Source: an uncultured bacterium (GTDB taxonomy: Bacteria > Elusimicrobiota > Elusimicrobia > Elusimicrobiales > Elusimicrobiaceae). Taken from it: a stretch of DNA of 64,000 nucleotides. The DNA is taken from contig CASFFZ010000002.1 in assembly GCA_949294095.1 (NCBI GenBank), forward strand, positions 26,906 to 90,905, read 5' to 3'. Position numbers and translations under genes: made by a program. The first letter of the stretch is position 1. Each line of letters starts with the position of its first letter. The notes beneath the pieces were generated by a model, which saw only the letters and a list, made by a program, of their open reading frames with translations, searched no databases and was not told the origin of the DNA. Positions 25,421 through 33,634 of this stretch are shown piece by piece.

Positions 25421-26494
25421 ATGGAAATTGGTATCGTCGGCCTGCCCAACGTAGGCAAATCCACCCTTTTTAATGCGCTTACCTGCGCCGGAGCGGAAGC
25501 CAGCAACTATCCGTTCTGCACCATTGAGCCCAATGTGGGCATTGTACCCATTCCGGACAAACGCTTGGACAAGCTGTTTGAAATGTTTAAACCGCCCAAG
25601 AAAACAGCCGCATTTATTAAATTTGTGGATATTGCCGGCATCGTCAAAGGGGCGAGCCAAGGCGAAGGGCTGGGCAATAAATTTTTGGCCAATATCCGCG
25701 AGGTGGACGCGATTATCCACATGGTGCGCTTGTTTGAAGACGAGAACGTAACCCACGTGATGAACTCCGTAGACCCGCTGCGCGATATTGAAATTATCAA
25801 TACCGAGTTGATGCTGGCCGATTTGGAAACGGCCACCAAAGTCTGCGACCGGCTGGCCTCCAACGCCAAAAGCGGCAAGAAAGACGCCGTGGCCGCGTGG
25901 GAACGGATGAAAGAAATTAAAGCCGCGCTGGAAAACGGCAAACCCGTCAGCTCGCTGGGGTTGGAAAAAGACGAACTGAAAGACTACCAATTTCTAACCG
26001 CCAAACCGGTGCTTTACGTGGGCAACAATTCCGAAAAACGCAACGTGCAAAACGCCGAAAAAGTGGCCAGCTACGCGCGGGAAAACGGCGCGGGGTTTGT
26101 GGAGCTGTGCGTGAAGTTTGAAGCCGACATTGCGGAATTTTCGGAAGAAGAAAAGAAGGCTTTTCTGGCCGAAACCGGCAACGATTATACCGGGCTTGAA
26201 AAAATCGTGCGCGAAGGGATGAAACTGTTAAACCTGTGCACGTATTTTACCGCCGGCGAAGAAGTGGAAGTGCGCAGCTGGCTGATACCGGTGGGCTGCA
26301 CGGCGCCGCAGGCGGCGGGCAAAATTCACAGCGATTTTGAAAAAGGCTTCATCCGCGCCGACGTGTATACGTTTGACGACCTCGTCAAATACGGCAGCGA
26401 AAAAGCCCTTCGCGAGCACGGGTTAATCCGCTCCGAAGGCAAAGACTATATTGTAAAGGACGGCGACGTTTGCCTGTTTAAAGTAAATGCCTAA
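25421..26494 (+). CDS. ychF: Obg-like ATPase YchF
   Basis: YchF (OLA1) is a universal P-loop ATPase that binds ribosomes and takes part in stress responses. The start MEIGIVGLPNVGKSTLFNAL holds the Walker A motif, FVDIAGIVKGASQGEGLGN is the switch II region, and the C-terminal TGS-like domain reads GLIRSEGKDYIVKDGDV. The 357-residue length is normal. AAGGAG precedes the ATG. Its end overlaps the next gene by eight bases. Confidence 0.97.
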   Translation: MEIGIVGLPNVGKSTLFNALTCAGAEASNYPFCTIEPNVGIVPIPDKRLDKLFEMFKPPKKTAAFIKFVDIAGIVKGASQGEGLGNKFLANIREVDAIIHMVRLFEDENVTHVMNSVDPLRDIEIINTELMLADLETATKVCDRLASNAKSGKKDAVAAWERMKEIKAALENGKPVSSLGLEKDELKDYQFLTAKPVLYVGNNSEKRNVQNAEKVASYARENGAGFVELCVKFEADIAEFSEEEKKAFLAETGNDYTGLEKIVREGMKLLNLCTYFTAGEEVEVRSWLIPVGCTAPQAAGKIHSDFEKGFIRADVYTFDDLVKYGSEKALREHGLIRSEGKDYIVKDGDVCLFKVNA

Positions 26495-27707
26495 GATGAC
26501 CTGCTCCCATTTCGGCCAATGCGGCGGCTGCGCGCTGCTGGACTTGCCTTACGAAGAACAAGTCGCCCGGAAACGGGCCAAGCTGCAGCAAACGCTGAGC
26601 GATTTTTGGACGGGAGACATCCCCGTTACCGTAACGGACGACCCGAAAAACTTTCGCAACAAGGTGGAGCTGGGCTTTTGCCACCAGGTAAAATGGCGTC
26701 CCGATTACGACAAAAAAGACCCCGCCAACAAAACCCGCCCGCTGGAGTTTGAAAATGCCCTGGGTTTTAAGCTAAAAGGCCGCTGGGACAGAGCGGTGGA
26801 CATTACCGAATGCGTCTTGTTTAACGATAAACTAATTCCGCTTCTAAATGCCATCCGCGCCTGGGCCAAGGCCGAAAATTTGGACTATTATGACCAGCGC
26901 AAACACACCGGCGTGCTGCGCCACCTGATGGTGCGCGAAGGCAAAAACACCGGCGAAGAAATTGTGGTGCTGTTCGTAACGGACGATTTTAACGAAAAAA
27001 CATTTGTACAGGCCGTACAAAGCGTTTTGCCGCAGGCCAACATCATGGCGGCAGTCAACACCGGGCTGGCCGATACGGCGGCGCCGGAATCGCTGCGGGT
27101 GCTGAAGGGAAAAGACCATATTTTTGAAAAAATCTTTTTGACCGACGCGTCCGGCAAAACCGAACGCGAGGTAATTTTCCAGCTTTCGCCGCAGTCCTTT
27201 TTCCAAACCAACACCCTCACCGCGCAAAAAATGTATTCCCGCGTGCGGCGCGTGGTCAAGGCGTTGGCGCCCAAACGTATTTATGATTTGTACGGCGGGG
27301 CGGGCAGTTTTTCGCTTTCCTGCGCCGACTTATGCGAAAAAAGCATTTGCGTGGAAAGCGTGGCCCCCGCCATTTACAACGGGATTGAAAACGCCAAGCT
27401 AAACGGCGTAAGCAATGTGCAGTTTTTCTGCTCCAAAGTGGAAGATTTCGTCAAACAACACCCCATTGAGCGCAAAGACGCGCTGATTATTTTGGATCCG
27501 CCCCGCGGCGGAATGCACCCCAAAGCGGCCAAGGCGGTGGCGGAGTCGGGCGTGGAGCGGGTGCTCTATATTTCCTGCAATCCGGTTACCTTGGCGGCCG
27601 ACCTTAAAATTCTCACGCCGCATTACGACATTTTGCAGGTAGAAGCGTTTGACTTCTTTCCGCACAGCGAACATATTGAAACCTTTGTTCAGATGAAATT
27701 AAAATAA
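26487..27707 (+). CDS. 23S rRNA (uracil-5-)-methyltransferase, RlmD/TrmA family
   Basis: The 406-residue protein makes 5-methyluridine in rRNA or tRNA. CSHFGQCGGCALL at the N-terminus and a later Cys in DITEC are the four ligands of the [4Fe-4S] cluster found in RlmD. There is no clear N-terminal TRAM domain. IYDLYGGAGSFSL is the SAM site, LDPPRGG follows, and YISCNPVTLAADL holds the catalytic cysteine. The overlap with ychF implies coupling. The exact target nucleotide is inferred only from family. Confidence 0.88.
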   Translation: MPKMTCSHFGQCGGCALLDLPYEEQVARKRAKLQQTLSDFWTGDIPVTVTDDPKNFRNKVELGFCHQVKWRPDYDKKDPANKTRPLEFENALGFKLKGRWDRAVDITECVLFNDKLIPLLNAIRAWAKAENLDYYDQRKHTGVLRHLMVREGKNTGEEIVVLFVTDDFNEKTFVQAVQSVLPQANIMAAVNTGLADTAAPESLRVLKGKDHIFEKIFLTDASGKTEREVIFQLSPQSFFQTNTLTAQKMYSRVRRVVKALAPKRIYDLYGGAGSFSLSCADLCEKSICVESVAPAIYNGIENAKLNGVSNVQFFCSKVEDFVKQHPIERKDALIILDPPRGGMHPKAAKAVAESGVERVLYISCNPVTLAADLKILTPHYDILQVEAFDFFPHSEHIETFVQMKLK

Positions 27708-27758
27708 CCGGGCGGGGCGCGTATGCCGTGCATGCCGCCGGCCCGCAGCAGGATAGTT

Positions 27759-30233
27759 ATGGATTTGCAAGACGCTTTAAAATCATTAAACCCCCAGCAG
27801 TTGGAAGCCGTCAATTACGACGGCGGCCCGTGCCTGATTGTGGCCGGGGCCGGCACCGGCAAAACCAAAACGCTGACGACCAAAATCGCCAAGCTGATTG
27901 CCGACGGCTACCACCCGGGGCGTATTTTGGCGGTAACGTTTACCAATAAGGCCGCCCAGGAAATGCGCGAACGCGTGGAAGCGTTGGTGCCCGGAACGGG
28001 CAACCGCGTGTGGATTCACACGTTTCACTCGTTCGGCGTGCGTTTGCTGCGCCAGAACGCGCAGGCGCTGGGTCTTTCGCGCGATTTCGCCATTTACGAC
28101 GATTCCGACCAGAAAAAAGTGGTCAGCCTGATTTTGGAACAAATGGGCATTAAAGACCCTAAAAAAGAGATCAATCAAATCGTCAGCCTAATTTCCCGCG
28201 CCAAGGACGATATGGTCTCGCCCGATACGATGATGCAAAGCGCCACGGCCAGCGGATTGGATTTTAAAATCCGCGCGGCCGAAGTCTACCGCCGCTACGA
28301 GCAAAAACTCAAGGAAGCGGGCGCGCTGGATTTTGGCGATTTACTCGTCAAAACCGTTGTTTTGCTGCGCGGCCACGAAGACGTCCGCAACTATTACCAG
28401 GATTTTTTCCAATACATCTTGGTGGACGAATACCAGGACACCAACCACACCCAATACCTAATTACCAAAATGCTGGCCGCCAAACGCCGCAAACTGTGCG
28501 TAGTGGGCGACCCCGACCAGAGCATCTATTCCTGGCGCGGGGCCAATATCCGCAATATCTTGGAGTTTGAAAAAGACTTCCAAGACGTAAAAACCATTAC
28601 CTTGGAACAAAACTACCGTTCCACCAAGGCCATTTTGGATGCGTCCAACCGCCTGATTACCAAGAACAAAAAACGCAAAGAAAAAAATCTTTTTACCGAT
28701 AAATCCCAAGGCGACCCCATTGAAGTGCGCGAACTGATGAGCGAAGGCGACGAAGCCCGCTGGGTCAGCCAGAACATCAAGGCTTTGGTCAACGAAGGGG
28801 CGAGCCTGAAGGAAATTGCCGTTTTCTACCGTACCAACGCCCAGAGCCGCAGCTTTGAAGATTCGTTCCGCCGTTACCAAATTCCCTACCGCCTGGTGGG
28901 AACGGTGCGCTTCTACGACCGCAAAGAAATCAAAGACATTATGTGCTACGCCCGCATGCTGGTCAACCCGGCCGACAACGTAAGCCTCTTGCGCATTATC
29001 AATACGCCTACGCGCGGGCTGGGCAAGGTGGCGCAGGAGCGGTTGCTGGCGTATGCCGAAAACAACCACGTTTCCCTGTATGACGCGTTAAAAAACGCGG
29101 CCTATGTGCCGGGGCTTAGCGCGGCGGCGGTTAAAGCGGCGGTCAAGCTGGTGCAGCTGTTTGAAAATTGGCGCGGCGACATGCTGCTGACCGATCCGGC
29201 GGATATCTTCCATAAGATTATGCTGGAATCCGGGTATATGGACGCCGTAAAAGCCGAACTGGAAAAAGACCCCGAAGCCGAAAGCCGCCTGCAAAACTTG
29301 GACGCCTTGATCAACGCCGTAAAAGAATACGAAGAGCGCTGCCAAAAAGGGGAAAAAGAACCTTCGGTAGCGGATTTTTTGCAGGAAATTTCGCTTTTGT
29401 CGGGGGAGGACGATTCGCAGGCGGACGAAAACGGCGCCGTTACGCTGATGACGGTGCACCTGGCCAAAGGGTTGGAGTTTAACAATGTTTTTGTAACCGG
29501 GTTGGAAGAAAATTTGTTCCCCATCGGGCGCGACAATGAAGACGACCTGGAAGAAGAACGCCGCCTGTGCTACGTAGCCATGACGCGCGCGCGCGAAAGA
29601 CTCTTTTTAACCTATGCCCGCACCCGGCGCAAATTCGGGCAGCTGCAGGACAATTTGCCTTCGCGTTTTTTGTTTGAAAGCGGTCTTTTGGACGAAAGCG
29701 AAGTGCAGGAAGCCCGCGCCTCCCAACCGCGCTATACCGATTACCATTCCCGCTACGGCCTTTACGGCGCTGGGGCGGGCGGTTCCTATTCCGGCGGCCA
29801 TTACGGCGGCGGATATGCGCGCGGCAAAAATAATTTTGGCGCCAACCGCTACCAAACCTTTGAAGGGTATGCCTCTAAGAGCCGTTTTCAAAAACGCTAT
29901 GACGCGGACGGCTATGAAATCCAGGAAGACGACGATTTGGACTATACGTCTTCCTCTTACGGCGGTTCTTCCGGGTTGGGCTCGCTGTATGCAAAGCCTT
30001 CTTTTTCCCGCCCGGCCTCTTCGCCCTCTTCCGCTTCGCAAGAGGCGGCCACTCCGCCCGCCCAGAAAAACGGCGAACCCGCCGTGGGGGGATTGGTCAA
30101 GCACGGGGTGTTTGGGCAGGGGAAAATCGTGTCTATCGCCGGCTCGGGCGACAGCGCCAAAATTACCGTCTTGTTTGGCAACGGCGTGCGGCGCACGTTT
30201 ATGCTCAAGTTCGCCCCGCTGGAGCTGTTGTAG
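27759..30233 (+). CDS. pcrA: UvrD/PcrA-type superfamily 1 DNA helicase
   Basis: The 824-residue protein is a 3'-5' helicase of repair and replication-restart. LNPQQLEAVNYDGGPCLIVA is the Q motif. GAGTGKTKTL is Walker A, LVDEYQDTN is Walker B and VVGDPDQSIYSWRGA is motif III. VTLMTVHLAKGLEFNNVFV is motif V, and YVAMTRARERL is motif VI. After residue 660 a Gly/Tyr/Ser-rich linker precedes a small C-terminal domain (VKHGVFGQGKIVSI) as in PcrA, which contacts RNA polymerase. The ATG at 27759 gives the normal N-terminus; a frame-compatible ATG 36 bases upstream adds an unlikely tail. Confidence 0.95.
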   Translation: MDLQDALKSLNPQQLEAVNYDGGPCLIVAGAGTGKTKTLTTKIAKLIADGYHPGRILAVTFTNKAAQEMRERVEALVPGTGNRVWIHTFHSFGVRLLRQNAQALGLSRDFAIYDDSDQKKVVSLILEQMGIKDPKKEINQIVSLISRAKDDMVSPDTMMQSATASGLDFKIRAAEVYRRYEQKLKEAGALDFGDLLVKTVVLLRGHEDVRNYYQDFFQYILVDEYQDTNHTQYLITKMLAAKRRKLCVVGDPDQSIYSWRGANIRNILEFEKDFQDVKTITLEQNYRSTKAILDASNRLITKNKKRKEKNLFTDKSQGDPIEVRELMSEGDEARWVSQNIKALVNEGASLKEIAVFYRTNAQSRSFEDSFRRYQIPYRLVGTVRFYDRKEIKDIMCYARMLVNPADNVSLLRIINTPTRGLGKVAQERLLAYAENNHVSLYDALKNAAYVPGLSAAAVKAAVKLVQLFENWRGDMLLTDPADIFHKIMLESGYMDAVKAELEKDPEAESRLQNLDALINAVKEYEERCQKGEKEPSVADFLQEISLLSGEDDSQADENGAVTLMTVHLAKGLEFNNVFVTGLEENLFPIGRDNEDDLEEERRLCYVAMTRARERLFLTYARTRRKFGQLQDNLPSRFLFESGLLDESEVQEARASQPRYTDYHSRYGLYGAGAGGSYSGGHYGGGYARGKNNFGANRYQTFEGYASKSRFQKRYDADGYEIQEDDDLDYTSSSYGGSSGLGSLYAKPSFSRPASSPSSASQEAATPPAQKNGEPAVGGLVKHGVFGQGKIVSIAGSGDSAKITVLFGNGVRRTFMLKFAPLELL

Positions 30234-30273
30234 TTTTTTTGCAGCCGATTGAAACGGGTTGAGGCGCAATGCC

Positions 30274-30296
30274 TTGACTCGTTTTTTTTGATAAAT
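30274..30296 (+). promoter_or_regulatory. TTGACTCG-poly(T) upstream box of the second long-leader pilin
   Basis: TTGACT at 30274-30279, CG, eight T residues, then GATAAAT ending about seven bases before the ATG. The T tract is three bases shorter than in the sister box at 24754, which would shorten the -35 to -10 spacing. Confidence 0.5.
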
Positions 30297-30303
30297 TTTC
30301 CAT

Positions 30304-30807
30304 ATGCAAGAAATTTATCAAAAACCCTTCCTCGGCGGGAAAAACGCTGGATTTACGCTCATAGAGCTGTTAGTGGTGGTATTAATTATCGGCATATTGG
30401 CCGCGGTGGCCTTGCCACAGTACCTATATGCAGTCAATAAAAGCCGCTATCAGGAAGCGGTTTTGTTGGTGGAGCGAATTTATCAGGCGCAAAAACTGTA
30501 TCAAATGGCGAACGGAACATATGCGACCGACGCCGAACAGTTGGATATGGATATTCCCCCTCAGTTTACGGTATCCGGCACTATTTTAACTTCTCCGGAG
30601 TTTTCGTGCAGCATCAGTCATGTGTATTGTGTGTTTAGAAAGGGAAATTTACAAAGCGTTGCTTATAATCATGCACTCAGCCACGGGCGCAGGGAATGCA
30701 ATGTGTTTAACTTTTCCATTCAATCGGCCCACGCTTTTTGTAAAAAATACAGTGGGAAAAACGAATATACTACTTATGGCGCATGGAGCGTTTATACACT
30801 GGATTGA
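30304..30807 (+). CDS. Type IV pilin-like protein (long leader, probably leaderless mRNA)
   Basis: The 167-residue product has a 16-residue leader ending KNAG, then FTLIELLVVVLIIGILAAVA. The C-terminal part carries ECNVFNFSIQSAHAFC, the same spaced cysteine pair seen in its sister at 24788. No Shine-Dalgarno is present before the ATG. It follows the helicase gene by 70 bases and ends at a strong terminator. Confidence 0.88.
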   Translation: MQEIYQKPFLGGKNAGFTLIELLVVVLIIGILAAVALPQYLYAVNKSRYQEAVLLVERIYQAQKLYQMANGTYATDAEQLDMDIPPQFTVSGTILTSPEFSCSISHVYCVFRKGNLQSVAYNHALSHGRRECNVFNFSIQSAHAFCKKYSGKNEYTTYGAWSVYTLD

Positions 30808-30823
30808 CAGAAAAGTACGCCTC

Positions 30824-30860
30824 AAAAACGCCCCGTTTCATCAAAACGGGGCGTTTTTTT
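30824..30860. terminator. Bidirectional terminator between the pilin and the dispanin-like gene
   Basis: AAAACGCCCCGTTT pairs with AAACGGGGCGTTTT, with T tracts on both strands. Confidence 0.9.
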
Positions 30861-30873
30861 AAAGCCGTGTTGT

Positions 30874-31227
30874 TTACGCGGCGGCCAGCATGGCGGTTAA
30901 AAAGGCGATAATCGTGCCGCCGAAAAAGATGACCAGCAAAAGCGGTATCAGCGCAATAATTACCGTCAGCCAGCCGCAAAAACCGGCCCACCAAGCCACG
31001 CGTTGGGCTTCTTCCATTCTGCCGTCGCGGGCCCAATCCTGCGCGCGCAGCGATAAAATCAGCGCGGCCAAAGCAATCGGTATCGTAAAAAAGCCCGTAA
31101 AGCAAGATAAAATAACCGCTACAAGGGACAGGGTAAAGCGGCTGTTTAAACAGCCTTCCCCGTTTAAGCCGCATTTGTAGTCGTCCGTATTTTTGGCGTG
31201 CGGCGCCGTTTCTTTTTCTTCTGTCAT
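30874..31227 (-). CDS. Small two-helix membrane protein, CD225/dispanin-like
   Basis: The 117-residue protein has a polar N-terminus with two cysteines and two membrane helices (about residues 30-60 and 80-115). Between them lies the segment SLRAQDWARDGRMEEAQRVAW, of the kind found in the CD225 (dispanin) family. That family includes interferon-induced transmembrane proteins and many small bacterial members of unknown role. The ATG at 31227 has a good AAGGGGG ribosome site. It could instead be a generic DUF4190-like protein. It is divergent from gatC. Confidence 0.5.
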   Translation of the reverse strand: MTEEKETAPHAKNTDDYKCGLNGEGCLNSRFTLSLVAVILSCFTGFFTIPIALAALILSLRAQDWARDGRMEEAQRVAWWAGFCGWLTVIIALIPLLLVIFFGGTIIAFLTAMLAAA

Positions 31228-31334
31228 ACAACCCCCTTCCGTCGGGCATTTCCGGGCGGGACGCACAGATCCGCTGCGGGTAGCCAAACGGCCACATTAT
31301 TATATAAAATATACTTTCAAAGGGAGCATTTTAT

Positions 31335-31616
31335 ATGGAAATAACTAAAAAAGATGTAGAGCTTGCCGCCAAGCTGGCCAAGATGCGCGTCAGCGAGCAG
31401 GAAGCTTCCATTTATCAAGCCCAGCTGGAAGCCCTTTTTAAATGGGTGGCGGAACTGTCCGCCGTGAATACCGATGCCGTAAAATTAACCAACGTAAACC
31501 ACTGTGCGCATATGCGCCCGGACGTTACTTCTTCCGACCCGGCGTTGGCGGAAGAATTGCGCCACGCGTTTGATGAAGAACAAGACCAGTGCGCCAAGGT
31601 GAAAAAGGTATTGTAA
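31335..31616 (+). CDS. gatC: Asp-tRNA(Asn)/Glu-tRNA(Gln) amidotransferase subunit C
   Basis: GatC (93 residues) holds GatA and GatB together in the enzyme that amidates mischarged Glu-tRNA(Gln) and/or Asp-tRNA(Asn). The segments EITKKDVELAAKLAKMRVSE and HMRPDVTSSDP are typical. It begins behind GGGAG with a TATAAAAT promoter just upstream, and lies one base before gatA. gatB is not in the window. Confidence 0.93.
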   Translation: MEITKKDVELAAKLAKMRVSEQEASIYQAQLEALFKWVAELSAVNTDAVKLTNVNHCAHMRPDVTSSDPALAEELRHAFDEEQDQCAKVKKVL

Positions 31617-31617
31617 T

Positions 31618-33033
31618 ATGATGACCGCTTTAGAAATTGTAAAAGCCGTTTGCAGCGGCGAAAAAACCGCCGAAGAAATTACCCGCCAGGCGCTTTTGGC
31701 CATTGCTCAGAAAAATCCGGACGTGAATGCTTTTGTGGAAGTATTTGAAGAAGACGCACTGGCCCGCGCCAAAGAAATAGACGCCAAACGCGCCCGCGGC
31801 GAAAAATTGGGCGCCTTGGCGGGCGTGCCGGTGGGAATTAAAGATAACATCCTGTACAAAGGCCACAAAGCAACCTGCTGCTCTAAAATGTTGGAAAATT
31901 ATGTGGCTTCTTACACGGCTACCGTTGTGGAAAGATTATTGGCGGCGGATGCAGTAATTATCGGCCGCACGAATATGGACGAATTTGCCATGGGCAGCAC
32001 CAACCAAACTTCCGTGTATGGCCCGGTAAAAAACCCGGCTAATTTGGAATGCGTGCCGGGCGGTTCTTCCGGCGGCAGTGCCGCAGCCGTAGCGGCGGGC
32101 ATGGTGCCGGTAGCGTTAGGGACGGACACGGGCGGTTCGGTGCGTCAGCCGGCCGGTTTTTGCGGCGTGGTAGGCATTAAACCCGGATACGGGCGTATTT
32201 CCCGCTACGGGATTATCGCCTTTGCGTCCAGCGCAGACCAAGTGGGCATTCTGTCTTCCACCGTGGCGGACGCCGCCAAAGTGCTGGAAGTTATTTCCGG
32301 CAAAGACGTGCACGATTCCACTTCGCTGGAGGCCCCCGTCCCGCAGTATGACGCCCAGTTTACAAACGGGCTGAAAGGAATGAAAGTGGGCCTTCCCAAA
32401 GGATTTTTAGACGGCCTCGGGCAGGGTATTAAAGACAAAGTGCACCAGGCCGCGGCCCGCTTAAAAGATTTGGGCGCCGAGTTGGTGGAAGTAGATGTGC
32501 CGCTGGCCAAATATGCCGCTCCCTGCTATTATATTATTACCAGCGCCGAAGCCAGCTCCAACCTGGGCCGCTACGACGGCATCCGCTACGGCTATGCCGA
32601 CAACGCCGCCAAGGATTTAAATACGTATTATGAAGCCTCCCGCGCGCCGTTTGGGCTGGAAGTAAAAAAACGCCTGATTATCGGCACCTATGCGCTGACG
32701 TCGGAGCGGTATGAAGAATGCTTTTTAAAAGCGATGAAAGTGCGAGAACTCATCCGCGAAGACTTCAAAAAAGCGTTTGAAAAAGTGGATGTTTTGCTTA
32801 CGCCCACCTCGCCCACAACGGCTTTTAAATTGGGACAACACGACGAAGACCCGTTGGCCCTGTATCTGGCGGATTTGTACACCTGCCAGGGCAATATCGG
32901 CGGTTTGGCGGGCATTAGCGTGCCGTTTGGAAAAGACGCCAAAGGCCTGCCGATCGGCGTGCAGTTTTACGGGCCGATTTTAAAAGAAGAAAAAATTCTG
33001 AATGCGGCCTATAATTTAGAGAAAGGATTATGA
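31618..33033 (+). CDS. gatA: Asp-tRNA(Asn)/Glu-tRNA(Gln) amidotransferase subunit A
   Basis: GatA is the amidase that frees ammonia from glutamine for transamidation. The 471-residue protein has the amidase-signature segments GVPVGIKDNI (catalytic Lys), NPANLECVPGGSSGGSAAAV and GTDTGGSVRQPAGFCG, which supply the Ser-cisSer-Lys triad. Presence of gatCA implies indirect charging of at least one amide tRNA. A tRNA-Gln (CTG) gene lies at 60206. The stop overlaps the next start by four bases. Confidence 0.96.
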   Translation: MMTALEIVKAVCSGEKTAEEITRQALLAIAQKNPDVNAFVEVFEEDALARAKEIDAKRARGEKLGALAGVPVGIKDNILYKGHKATCCSKMLENYVASYTATVVERLLAADAVIIGRTNMDEFAMGSTNQTSVYGPVKNPANLECVPGGSSGGSAAAVAAGMVPVALGTDTGGSVRQPAGFCGVVGIKPGYGRISRYGIIAFASSADQVGILSSTVADAAKVLEVISGKDVHDSTSLEAPVPQYDAQFTNGLKGMKVGLPKGFLDGLGQGIKDKVHQAAARLKDLGAELVEVDVPLAKYAAPCYYIITSAEASSNLGRYDGIRYGYADNAAKDLNTYYEASRAPFGLEVKKRLIIGTYALTSERYEECFLKAMKVRELIREDFKKAFEKVDVLLTPTSPTTAFKLGQHDEDPLALYLADLYTCQGNIGGLAGISVPFGKDAKGLPIGVQFYGPILKEEKILNAAYNLEKGL

Positions 33034-33482
33034 TTGTTTCCGAATTTTCGTGCGGCGGCGTGATTTTGGACGGGCGGAAAGTGTTGCTCGTGCAAGTCAA
33101 AAATATGAAGGGGAAAAAGATTTGGACGTTCCCCAAAGGCCATATTGAACCGGGGGAAACGCCCCGGCAGGCCGCGCTGCGCGAAGTGCTGGAAGAAACC
33201 GGTTACAAGGCGGTTATCGTCCGGCCGATGATTCGGGTAAAATACGCCTTTACGTTTCAGGGAAATTACGTCAAAAAGATGGTGCAGTGGTATTTGATGA
33301 AAAAGCTGGGCCGCATCGGCAAGCACGACGCATCCGAAATTTTGGCCATCCGCTGGGTATCGCTGATAAAAGCGCGCGAATTGGTGCAATATCCCAGCGA
33401 TATACGGCTGGTGGATATGCTGCTGGCCAGCCTGCATATTGAACCTTCGGAAGAGCCCGAAACGGAAATGCCGGAAGAATAA
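33030..33482 (+). CDS. Nudix hydrolase
   Basis: The 150-residue protein contains a full Nudix box, GHIEPGETPRQAALREVLEE followed by TGY, at about residues 38-60. It therefore hydrolyses a nucleoside diphosphate linked to another group. It resembles the diadenosine-polyphosphate or RppH-like branch (FPKGHIEPGE). The ATGA overlap with gatA suggests co-translation. Clearing adenylated by-products of aminoacylation is one possible link, but this is speculative. Confidence 0.9.
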   Translation: MIVSEFSCGGVILDGRKVLLVQVKNMKGKKIWTFPKGHIEPGETPRQAALREVLEETGYKAVIVRPMIRVKYAFTFQGNYVKKMVQWYLMKKLGRIGKHDASEILAIRWVSLIKARELVQYPSDIRLVDMLLASLHIEPSEEPETEMPEE

Positions 33483-33503
33483 AGATTTCTGCACGAAAAA
33501 AGC

Positions 33504-33535
33504 AAAAACCGGAACACATGTTGTTCCGGTTTTTA
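33504..33535 (+). terminator. Terminator after the Nudix gene
   Basis: AAAAACCGGAAC and GTTCCGGTTTTT form a 12-bp stem around a 7-base loop. Confidence 0.9.
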
Positions 33536-33590
33536 TTTATCAGAAAAACAAAGAGCTTCTTTTTTTGTGCAGTTCAATCTTTTTGCAATA

Positions 33591-33619
33591 AAAAACCCCG
33601 CCTAAAAAGCGGGGTTTTT
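33591..33619 (-). terminator. Terminator of the POT transporter gene
   Basis: AAAACCCCGC and GCGGGGTTTT with an A-rich loop, just past the convergent transporter stop. It can act on both strands. Confidence 0.85.
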
Positions 33620-33634
33620 GTTTGGATAAAGAGC

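Noticed and set aside
27723..27758. Earlier start of the PcrA-type helicase
   Set aside because: The extra 12 residues are Pro/Arg-rich and not part of the family N-terminus; no ribosome site precedes that ATG.
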